From assembly GCF_003474385.1 (NCBI RefSeq), contig NZ_QUCY01000001.1, positions 197,240 to 261,239 on the forward strand: a DNA stretch of 64,000 nucleotides, read 5' to 3'. The notes beneath the pieces were generated by a model. It did no database searches, had not been told where the DNA came from, and saw nothing but the letters and a program-made list of their open reading frames with translations. Made by a program: the position numbers and the translations under genes. The stretch is from Senegalimassilia sp003474385 (GTDB taxonomy: Bacteria > Actinomycetota > Coriobacteriia > Coriobacteriales > Eggerthellaceae). Of the stretch, positions 9,472 to 16,167 are shown in pieces (positions within the stretch are counted from its first letter, which is position 1; every line of letters begins with the position of its first letter).

Positions 9472-10770
9472 CTACTTATAATCAGCGGGATTCTTAGCAG
9501 CGGTGCCGGTGGTGTTGCCGTCGTTGCGCAGCTCGTGGCCGAAACGCACCGCCCCTTCCCCGAAGCGATCTTTCACCAGGTCGGTTGCCTCAAGCAGGCC
9601 ACGCCGCTTCGACTCGTCTTGAATGCGCGGCTTCGCATCGCCCTCGAGAGGGGCGACCTGCTTCACATCGAACAAGCTGCCCTGCTCGCCTTCCGGCTCG
9701 GAAAACCCGGACACGGACACCCCGATAAGGCGCACCGCGATGCCAGGCTCCCAGAGCTCATTGAGCATGCCGCAGAGCTCGGGGGCGAACAGCAGCTCGT
9801 CGTCGGTCGGGCGAGCAAGCCTGCGCTGGACCGAGCGGCTCGACCTGTCGGGATACCGAAGGCGCAAGCCGATGGTGGACCCGCGTAGGCCCTTGCCGCG
9901 CAGCCGTCTGCCCACTTTTGCCGCCTGCGTGCTGATGGCCGCCTCGATATCCTCGCGCATACGAAGGTCGTTCGCGAAGGTAACCTCGTTCGACACCGAT
10001 TTCACCGGCACATGTTGCTGGATGGGCGAGTCGTCAAGACCGCAGGCCCGCATATACATGACGCGTCCGTTCTTCCCGAACAACCGCTCAAGGCGCGCAG
10101 GGCCCTCGCACACCAGCTGCCCGAGCGTTTCCACCCCATGGCTTTTCAGGCGCTGCTCGGCGGCGGCGCCGATACCGCTCATGCTGCGCACGGGAAGCGG
10201 ATCGAGAAACGTGCGCTCGGTTCCCGGATAGACGACGGTAAGGCCGCGGGGCTTATCCATATCGGAGGCGATCTTCGCAACCGTCTTCGAAGTCCCCACC
10301 CCTACCGAGCACGTTACGCCAAGCTGTTCGACCCGTTGCTGGATACGCCGTGCAACGGCAACGGGATGCTCCCTGTTGGTGCGCGTGGGGGTGACGTCGA
10401 GGAAGGCCTCGTCGATGCTGACCTGCTGCACAAGCGGCGTCTCGTCGTTAAGGATGGACATAACCTGGTTGCTGACCTGCTTGTACCGATCGAACCTGCC
10501 AGCGGCCCAGATGGCCTGAGGGCAAAGCTTGCGCGCCGTGACCGCAGGCATAGCGGAGCGAACGCCGAACACGCGCGCTTCATAAGAGGCCGTGGAAACC
10601 ACGCCGTGCTTGTCGGCGCTTCCCCCGACGATGACGGGTTTGCCACGCCAGCCGGGATGGTCGAGCTGCTCGACGGAGGCGAAGAACGCGTCAAGATCGA
10701 CCAGCAGGATCGCCGGCCCATCCCAGGGTTCCAAAGGCAGCATGCCGTCATGTTCGCTCGAATCGATCAT
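9472..10770 (-). CDS. dinB: DNA polymerase IV (Y-family translesion polymerase)
   Basis: Error-prone polymerase that copies past lesions. The 432-residue protein has the metal-binding motif LLVDLDAFFASVEQ near residue 25, the second acidic cluster SIDEAFLDV near residue 120, a helix-hairpin-helix segment (SMSGIGAAAEQRL), and the little-finger domain. A C-terminal QGSLFDV matches the beta-clamp-binding consensus. The ATG at 10770 has no convincing ribosome site but lies exactly 7 nt after TAAACT, so the message may be leaderless. A LexA-like palindrome covers the start codon. It is divergent from the CobD-like gene. Confidence 0.95.
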   Translation of the reverse strand: MIDSSEHDGMLPLEPWDGPAILLVDLDAFFASVEQLDHPGWRGKPVIVGGSADKHGVVSTASYEARVFGVRSAMPAVTARKLCPQAIWAAGRFDRYKQVSNQVMSILNDETPLVQQVSIDEAFLDVTPTRTNREHPVAVARRIQQRVEQLGVTCSVGVGTSKTVAKIASDMDKPRGLTVVYPGTERTFLDPLPVRSMSGIGAAAEQRLKSHGVETLGQLVCEGPARLERLFGKNGRVMYMRACGLDDSPIQQHVPVKSVSNEVTFANDLRMREDIEAAISTQAAKVGRRLRGKGLRGSTIGLRLRYPDRSSRSVQRRLARPTDDELLFAPELCGMLNELWEPGIAVRLIGVSVSGFSEPEGEQGSLFDVKQVAPLEGDAKPRIQDESKRRGLLEATDLVKDRFGEGAVRFGHELRNDGNTTGTAAKNPADYK

Positions 10771-10783
10771 GTGTTCCAGTTTA
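10764..10783 (-). promoter_or_regulatory. dinB -10 box with overlapping LexA-like site
   Basis: Minus strand: TAAACT (10778-10783), 7 nt, then ATG. The 14-mer GGAACACATGATCG (10764-10777) matches the Gram-positive LexA consensus CGAACRNRYGTTYG at 12 of 14 positions and spans transcription and translation start. Confidence 0.5.
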
Positions 10784-10869
10784 CCACGGGGCTCGGTGCT
10801 CGAAACGCTGTGCTACTATAAGCGTTCGGCTTTATCGCGATATCAGGCACCAACGGGAAGGAGGGCGGT

Positions 10870-11997
10870 TTGGACGGATTGAACGGACGCCTTCGCACCA
10901 CCGGATGGGGCGCCCTCGCTCCGGCATCGGCGGCACCCGACATGTTGCCCGGTTCCGAGGTCTCCATCATCGATTGGCTCGACTTCTCGCAGACGCTCAA
11001 CCCGCTCGGCATGCCCGAGGCCTTCAGCCCGGCGTTGAACCTGCTGACGCGAAACCCCATCACACCCGAAGAAGAGCGCACGTCGCAAGCCCAGATTCCC
11101 GTGCTGTTGGCGAAGCGCTACGGCGTACGCCCCGATTGCGTTGCCGTCGGCGCATCGGCGACCGACGTGCTGGCTGCCGTGGCGAACTCGTTCGAGCCAC
11201 GATCCGTGGCGGTGCCCGTACCGTCGCGCGCCGCCTACGAGCGATGCCTGGGAACCGCCGGTCATCGTATCGTGGAGGTTCCCGGTCCCGATGGCTTCGT
11301 GGTCCCCGACCCGCAAGCTGTTCGGCGCATGGGGCTATCCTTCGATGCGGCGATGCTCGCCAACCCCGCCTTCCCCACCAGCCGGCTGCTGGCGCGGCAA
11401 ACGTTGCTGGATTACCTGCAAGCCTGCACATGGGTGATCGTCGACGAGCGAGGAATCGACCTGACGCTCGGCGGAGAATCAACCGCGAGCATGATCGATG
11501 AGCACTCGAACCTCATCGTTATCCGGTCGCTCACGGACACGTTCTCGCTGCCCGGCATGCCGTTGTCGTGCGCATTGGCGCACCCCGCCGTGGCCGGCCG
11601 CATCTCCCAGATAGCCAAACGCCCCGCCTCCGCCGCGCTCAGCGCGCGCCTGCTGAAGCTGGCAACGCCCGATCATCACCTGGAACGGGCGCGCGAGGTG
11701 CTTGAAACCGAGATTCCCTGGATGCAGTGCATGCTCAGCTTGGTCCCCGGGATCAGCATCTACCCTGCTGAAGCGAATTATGTGATGTGCTCGTTCGCTC
11801 CGGGGCGATCCATGCATCTGGGAGCCGCGGATGCGCCTGACCTCGTGCGCAAGCTGCAGAAGCGAGGATTTCCGGTTCGCACCCTCGATCGCACGCCCGG
11901 GGTCTCGCCCGGAAGTCATTTTTGCGTGAGCGTACGCACGAGGTCGGACAACGAGCGGTTCATCGCCGCGTTGCGGCAGATCGTCGCCGGAAGCTAA
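10870..11997 (+). CDS. CobD/HisC-like fold type I aminotransferase homologue, catalytic Lys absent
   Basis: The 375-residue protein aligns by motif with L-threonine-O-3-phosphate decarboxylase (CobD) and HisC. It has LDFSQTLNPLGMP near residue 37 (CobD DFS-N-NPLGPP), GASATD at 94-99, NPAFPTS at 165-171 (normally NPNNPTG) and VDERGIDLT at 191-199 (normally DEAFIDF). The Schiff-base segment reads IRSLTDTFSLPGMPLSC: the PLP lysine is Asp at about residue 223 and the phosphate-binding Arg is Pro at about 231. The TTG start at 10870 is set by AAGGAGG 5 nt upstream. No corrinoid gene is nearby. The frame is intact, so this looks like a pseudo-enzyme with another role rather than a decaying gene. 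Confidence 0.72.
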   Translation: MDGLNGRLRTTGWGALAPASAAPDMLPGSEVSIIDWLDFSQTLNPLGMPEAFSPALNLLTRNPITPEEERTSQAQIPVLLAKRYGVRPDCVAVGASATDVLAAVANSFEPRSVAVPVPSRAAYERCLGTAGHRIVEVPGPDGFVVPDPQAVRRMGLSFDAAMLANPAFPTSRLLARQTLLDYLQACTWVIVDERGIDLTLGGESTASMIDEHSNLIVIRSLTDTFSLPGMPLSCALAHPAVAGRISQIAKRPASAALSARLLKLATPDHHLERAREVLETEIPWMQCMLSLVPGISIYPAEANYVMCSFAPGRSMHLGAADAPDLVRKLQKRGFPVRTLDRTPGVSPGSHFCVSVRTRSDNERFIAALRQIVAGS

Positions 11998-12012
11998 CGC
12001 GACCAACGGAAA

Positions 12013-12064
12013 CGGCGCCGCCATCGCACCGGGACCTGTGACGTCCTAGGCGATGACGGCGCCG
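12013..12064. terminator. Convergent hairpin between the CobD-like gene and copA
   Basis: Arms CGGCGCCGCCATCGC and GCGATGACGGCGCCG pair with one interruption around a 22-nt loop. It sits 15 bp after the plus-strand stop and 27 bp after the copA stop. No clear T tract. Confidence 0.5.
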
Positions 12065-12091
12065 CGATCCACGGAAAACACGAATGCCGGC

Positions 12092-12301
12092 CTATTCGAT
12101 GCCCTTCACCTCGTAGCCGGCTTCGACAACGGCGTTCACGAGAACGGTATCGTCCACGGCATAGGCAAGCTTCGCGACGGCGGTCCCAGCGTCAAGATCG
12201 ACGACGGCCTCCGACACGCCCTCGACGCCTTCAAGCGCCTTCTTCACATGGGCGACGCAATGAGGGCACATCATTCCCTCGACGGTGAGCTTCTTTTCCA
12301 T
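12092..12301 (-). CDS. Nested in-frame CopZ-like copper chaperone inside copA
   Basis: Within copA, AAGGAGG (12307-12313, minus strand) is followed by 5 nt and an in-frame ATG at 12301. Translation from here gives a free 69-residue protein, MEKKLTVEGMMCPHC and onward, the size and fold of CopZ (one beta-alpha-beta-beta-alpha-beta HMA domain with a CxxC site). Full-length CopA contains the same residues as its C-terminal domain. The simplest reading is an ancestral copA-copZ pair whose stop codon was lost while the copZ ribosome site stayed. That the internal start is used is inference. Confidence 0.5.
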   Translation of the reverse strand: MEKKLTVEGMMCPHCVAHVKKALEGVEGVSEAVVDLDAGTAVAKLAYAVDDTVLVNAVVEAGYEVKGIE

Positions 12302-14707
12302 GACAACCTCCTTGCCCGCGGGCGCACCCGCATCGATTTCCGGGATATCCTGCTCGGATGCGCTTGCATCCACAGCTTCTTCGTTGGGTTCGCCCTGCCT
12401 GCCGGCGAGCTGCTGCGCCTCAGTCGTGACGAAGCGCGGCTTCCACGTGCGTAGGCGCAGCGCATTCGACACCACGCATACGCTTGAGCAGCTCATAGCC
12501 GCCGCAGCGATCATGGGGTTGAGCGTGAAGCCCGCGAACGAGAACGCACCGGCGGCCACCGGGATGCACACCGCATTGTAGATCAGAGCCCAGAACAGAT
12601 TCTGCTTGATGTTGCGCAGCGTGGAGCGCGAAAGCTGTATGGCAGCTGGCACATCCAGGACATCGGAGCGCATGAGCACGACGTCGGCGCTCTCGATGGC
12701 GATGTCGGTGCCCGCGCCGATGGCGATGCCCACGTCGGCGCGGGCAAGCGCCGGGGCGTCGTTGATGCCGTCGCCGACCATGGTCACGCGTCCTCGTTCG
12801 GAAAGGCGGCGGATCTCGCGCTCCTTATCCTGGGGGAGCACGCCGGCTATGACCTCATCTGCGCCGACCTGGCGCTGGATAGCCTGCGCCGTACGTTCGT
12901 TGTCGCCCGTGAGCATGACGGTGCGCAAACCCATGGCGCGCAACTCCTCGAGCGCGGCGGCGCTTGAGGGCTTGACGGTGTCGGCTACGGCGACAAGACC
13001 GCACACCTTGCCACCGCAGGCGAAGAACAAGGGCGTTTTGCCTTCATCGGCAAGCTCGCGGGCACGCGATTCGAACGCGGAAGCGTCCACGCCCGCTTGC
13101 TGCATCAGCCTGGCATTGCCCGCCAGCGCGCACGCCCCGCCGACGTTCGCGCGCACGCCTCCGCCGGCTACCTGCTCGAACGCATTGACCGGTTGAACCT
13201 GTCCTGCGGCGGCCTCCGCCCAAGCTGCAACAGCCTGGGCAAGCGGATGCTCGCTGCGTTGCTCGATGGAAAGCGCAAGGCTGGCAAGCCCACGCTCGTC
13301 CACGCCGTCGGCGCGCACAACATCGGTGACCACGGGTTTGCCCGTTGTGATGGTTCCCGTCTTGTCGAACACGACCGTTTTGACATCATGGGCGACCTCG
13401 AGCGCCTCGGCCGACTTCACCAAGATGCCGCTGGAAGCTCCGCGACCCGTTCCCACCATGATGGCAGTTGGCGTGGCCAGGCCAAGCGCGCAGGGGCAGC
13501 TGATCACGAGCACGGAGATGGCATGCGTGAGCGCCGTGGGCACATCGGCGGAGAGCACCATCCACACAAGGAACGTCGCAACTGCGATAACGATGACGAC
13601 GGGGACGAACACGCCGGCGATCTTGTCGGCGACCTTCTCGATGGGGGCCTTGGTGGAGGTGGCCTCGTCGACAAGGCGTATGATGCCCGCAAGCGTGGTG
13701 TCGACGCCGACGCGATCAGCCCTCATGACGAACCACCCGGACTTGTTCAGGGTGGCGCCCGTGACGGGATCGCCGGCGTGTTTGCCGACCGGCACGCTCT
13801 CGCCGGTGATGACCGACTCGTCCACCACGCCGTCGCCTTCGATGACGATGCCGTCGACAGGCACGCTCTGACCGGCCTTGACCACGAGCATATCGCCAAC
13901 GCGGACTTGCTCGACCGGAACCTGCTCAACGCCGCCATCCGATGTGCGCCGCGCGGCTTCCTTCGGCGTCAGATCCATGAGCTTGGTGATAGCGTCGGTG
14001 GTCTTGCCCTTCGCCCTTGCCTCGAAGTACTTGCCGAGCGTGATGAGCGTCAAGATCATGGCCGCGGATTCGAAGTACAGGTCCATGGCGGCCGTGTGCG
14101 CGAAATCGATATCCCCATGGCCCATGCCCCAGCCGATGCGGTAGATGGCGGCAATACCATAAATAGTGGATGCGGCAGAACCGAGGGCGATGAGCGAATC
14201 CATGTTCGGCGCGCCGTGGGCAAGCGTTTTGAAGCCCACGCGGAAAAACTTGAAGTTCACGAAGATGACGGGCAGCAGCAGCAGGAATTGGGTGAACGCG
14301 AACGTGAGCATGTTCTCATGGCCCAAGAAAACCTCGGGCAGCGGCCAGCCGAACATATGCCCCATCGACAGATAGAACAACGGGATGGTGAAGCAGAAGC
14401 TCACGATGAGGCGCATGCGAACCCGTTTCGCTTCCGCAGCGGAATCGTTCATCGTCTGCACAGGCTGCTGCACGCTGGTAGACGAAACCCCCGCCTCAGG
14501 CCGCGGATATGCGCCATAGCCCGCCTTCTCGACCGCCGCGGAAACAGCGGCAAGGGTGGCAGCTTCGCCATCGAAATCCACTTCCATGCTGTTCTTCAGC
14601 AGATTGACCGCTACCGTGGCAACGCCCGGGACGTTCGAGGCGGCCTTCTTGACACGCGCCGAGCATGCGGCGCATGTCATGCCGGTTACGTCGAATGTAC
14701 GTTTCAT
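12092..14707 (-). CDS. copA: Copper-exporting P1B-type ATPase with N- and C-terminal HMA domains
   Basis: Pumps Cu+ out of the cytoplasm using ATP. In the 871-residue protein the first HMA domain carries GMTCAAC (C12, C15). Eight membrane helices follow; the transport site SCPCALGLATP is near residue 405, the phosphorylation motif DKTGTIT near 449, and GDGINDAPAL near 650. Unusually, a Gln/Glu/Ala linker (about 765-800) joins a second HMA domain at the C-terminus with GMMCPHC. That domain begins at an internal Met preceded by a perfect AAGGAGG (see nested entry). The ATG at 14707 follows AAGGATAGG. csoR lies 20 bp upstream, so sensor and pump form one operon. Confidence 0.96.
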   Translation of the reverse strand: MKRTFDVTGMTCAACSARVKKAASNVPGVATVAVNLLKNSMEVDFDGEAATLAAVSAAVEKAGYGAYPRPEAGVSSTSVQQPVQTMNDSAAEAKRVRMRLIVSFCFTIPLFYLSMGHMFGWPLPEVFLGHENMLTFAFTQFLLLLPVIFVNFKFFRVGFKTLAHGAPNMDSLIALGSAASTIYGIAAIYRIGWGMGHGDIDFAHTAAMDLYFESAAMILTLITLGKYFEARAKGKTTDAITKLMDLTPKEAARRTSDGGVEQVPVEQVRVGDMLVVKAGQSVPVDGIVIEGDGVVDESVITGESVPVGKHAGDPVTGATLNKSGWFVMRADRVGVDTTLAGIIRLVDEATSTKAPIEKVADKIAGVFVPVVIVIAVATFLVWMVLSADVPTALTHAISVLVISCPCALGLATPTAIMVGTGRGASSGILVKSAEALEVAHDVKTVVFDKTGTITTGKPVVTDVVRADGVDERGLASLALSIEQRSEHPLAQAVAAWAEAAAGQVQPVNAFEQVAGGGVRANVGGACALAGNARLMQQAGVDASAFESRARELADEGKTPLFFACGGKVCGLVAVADTVKPSSAAALEELRAMGLRTVMLTGDNERTAQAIQRQVGADEVIAGVLPQDKEREIRRLSERGRVTMVGDGINDAPALARADVGIAIGAGTDIAIESADVVLMRSDVLDVPAAIQLSRSTLRNIKQNLFWALIYNAVCIPVAAGAFSFAGFTLNPMIAAAAMSCSSVCVVSNALRLRTWKPRFVTTEAQQLAGRQGEPNEEAVDASASEQDIPEIDAGAPAGKEVVMEKKLTVEGMMCPHCVAHVKKALEGVEGVSEAVVDLDAGTAVAKLAYAVDDTVLVNAVVEAGYEVKGIE

Positions 14708-14727
14708 GCCTATCCTTCTTCCAGCGC

Positions 14728-15060
14728 TTACCGCGCGAATTTCTTGATGAGCTGCATGGCTTCATTGATAATCTGCGTGTTGCCTTGCTCGATTTGCTCG
14801 ACCACACAAGTTTCCAAGTGATTTTGCAGCATGATGGCGGAGATGCTGTGCACGGCGCTTTCGGCAGCCGAAAGCTGCACGAGCACATCGCCGCAGTAGC
14901 GGTTATCGTCGATCATAGCCTTCACACCGTTAAGCTGGCCTATCACGCGATTCAGCCGTTTTTGCAGGTCATCCTGCATCTGCTGACTGCGCGGCGTGGC
15001 CTTGTGATGGCATCCGCATTGCCTTTTCGTGCCGCTGGGTTCGCTAGCTTCAGCATTCAT
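14728..15060 (-). CDS. csoR: Copper-sensing repressor CsoR
   Basis: All-helical tetrameric repressor that leaves DNA on binding Cu+. The 110-residue protein has the family Cu ligands in order: Cys in NRYCGDVL, His in LQNHLETC, and the following Cys (C-H-C). A basic N-terminal half (KRLNRVIGQLNGV) is typical for DNA contact. A His/Cys-rich N-terminus (KRQCGCHHK) is an extra possible metal site. The second ATG (15060) is chosen because GAAAGG lies 6 nt upstream of it but touches the first ATG (15066). It is the first gene of the csoR-copA operon and its own operator lies in the promoter upstream. Confidence 0.94.
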   Translation of the reverse strand: MNAEASEPSGTKRQCGCHHKATPRSQQMQDDLQKRLNRVIGQLNGVKAMIDDNRYCGDVLVQLSAAESAVHSISAIMLQNHLETCVVEQIEQGNTQIINEAMQLIKKFAR

Positions 15061-15110
15061 ACGCATCCTTTCGCGTCTGGACCCCCGTATTGGACCATCA
15101 AATGTCCCAT

Positions 15111-15168
15111 ATACCCCCTAGGGGCATGTTTTATTCGCTCAGTATATACCCCTTGTGGGTATCGTCAA
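15111..15168 (-). promoter_or_regulatory. csoR-copA promoter with CsoR-type operators
   Basis: Minus strand: TTGACG (15163-15168), 16 bp, TATACT (15141-15146). The spacer is occupied by the palindrome ATACCC-N5-GGGTAT (15146-15162), the form expected of a CsoR site. A second similar palindrome, ATACCCCCTAGGGGCAT (15111-15127), lies just after the predicted transcription start. Repressor on the first site would block polymerase directly. Confidence 0.75.
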
Positions 15169-15311
15169 GATAAAGTTATCTCTAGGCACCTTACATTTGT
15201 CGCTTCGCCGGCGCTACTGTCCAAACGCACACTACCTGCTGCTGCGACAGCATCGACGAGCACCCATGCGACGGCCGCTCGTCCCCCCCCGCACCGAAAA
15301 TACCCGATGGG

Positions 15312-15360
15312 TTGACAAGCCTGTAACCCAGGCTATACTTATGAACTGTTGCTCATATGT
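15312..15360 (+). promoter_or_regulatory. arsR-type promoter with SmtB/ArsR-like operator
   Basis: TTGACA (15312-15317), 16 bp, TATACT (15334-15339): close to ideal. Immediately downstream, TATGAAC-N4-GCTCATA (15340-15357) is an inverted repeat with one mismatch, like the 12-2-12 operators of Zn-sensing ArsR/SmtB proteins. The first gene begins 28 bp later. Confidence 0.72.
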
Positions 15361-15387
15361 TTAGTTCTTAATCGAAAGGTTCGATCA

Positions 15388-15855
15388 ATGGCAAGCGATA
15401 TCCCAACTGCCTTTCCGCAGACGGAGCAATGCGATGCTGCCGCTATCGACCAGCCGATAGCATCCGAGACGCGCACCGGCCCACCCTCTGCAGCCGATTC
15501 GATCGAAATCCCAGACGACGATTGCCCATGCGGATGCAACCGCCAGGAAACGCAGCAACGCTTCGACACCATGCCCGACGAGGAGCTGCTCTACGATTTG
15601 GCCGACCTGTTCAAGGTGTTCGCCGATACCACCCGCATCAAGATCCTGTTCGCGCTGATGGCGCGTCCCATGCCCGTGGGCGAGCTGGCCGAGGCCATCG
15701 GCGCCACGCAATCCGCGGTATCCCACCAGCTACGCCAGCTTAAGCAAGCCCACCTGGTGAAGTTCCAGCGCGACGGCAAATCCGTCATCTATTCCCTATC
15801 GGACGACCACGTGTACACCATGCTTGCACAAGGCATGACCCATATCTGCGAATAG
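15388..15855 (+). CDS. ArsR/SmtB-family metal-responsive repressor (Zn/Cd type)
   Basis: The 155-residue protein has a winged helix (about 75-140: FADTTRIKILFALM, then ATQSAVSHQLRQL recognition helix). At the C-terminus, DDHVYTMLAQGMTHICE fits the alpha-5 site pattern D-x-H-x10-H-x2-E exactly, the Zn site of SmtB/CzrA. The alpha-3 Cys pair of CadC/ArsR is absent. A separate Cys cluster (DDDCPCGCN, near residue 50) could be a second site. The ATG at 15388 follows GAAAGG. The operator lies in its own promoter and the downstream HMA protein and P-type ATPase complete an efflux operon. Zn/Cd/Pb specificity is inferred from these motifs. Confidence 0.9.
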   Translation: MASDIPTAFPQTEQCDAAAIDQPIASETRTGPPSAADSIEIPDDDCPCGCNRQETQQRFDTMPDEELLYDLADLFKVFADTTRIKILFALMARPMPVGELAEAIGATQSAVSHQLRQLKQAHLVKFQRDGKSVIYSLSDDHVYTMLAQGMTHICE

Positions 15856-15908
15856 CCGGGCACCCGCCCGATACCATTCGAAACATCCACCAAGCGAAAG
15901 GAACCATC

Positions 15909-16127
15909 ATGCGTAAAACGTTCAAACTCGACGAGCTCGACTGCGCCAACTGCGGAGCGAAGATCGAAGCGGGGATCAAGCAGATCGAAGGCGTGAACGA
16001 CGCCAAGGTCACCTTCATGACCCAGAAGCTCATGATCGACGCCGATGATGCCCGGTTCGACCAGATCGTCGACGAAGCTCAAAAGGTTGCCCACAAGTTC
16101 GAGCCCGATTGCGACATCGTTCGTTAA
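15909..16127 (+). CDS. Stand-alone HMA-domain metal-binding protein
   Basis: A 72-residue single heavy-metal-associated domain with the site LDCANCGAKIE (CxxC at 15 and 18). It lies 40 bp before the P-type ATPase, which lacks the N-terminal HMA domain that ZntA/CadA pumps normally have. The likely role is a detached metal-binding domain or chaperone for that pump. AAAGG stands 7 nt before the ATG. Confidence 0.85.
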   Translation: MRKTFKLDELDCANCGAKIEAGIKQIEGVNDAKVTFMTQKLMIDADDARFDQIVDEAQKVAHKFEPDCDIVR

Positions 16128-16167
16128 GCAAACCGGGCGCAAGCTGCCTACATAAGGAATCACTCTC

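Noticed and set aside
13097..14821. Plus-strand open frame opposite copA
   Set aside because: Antisense to a certain P-type ATPase; no motifs and no ribosome site.
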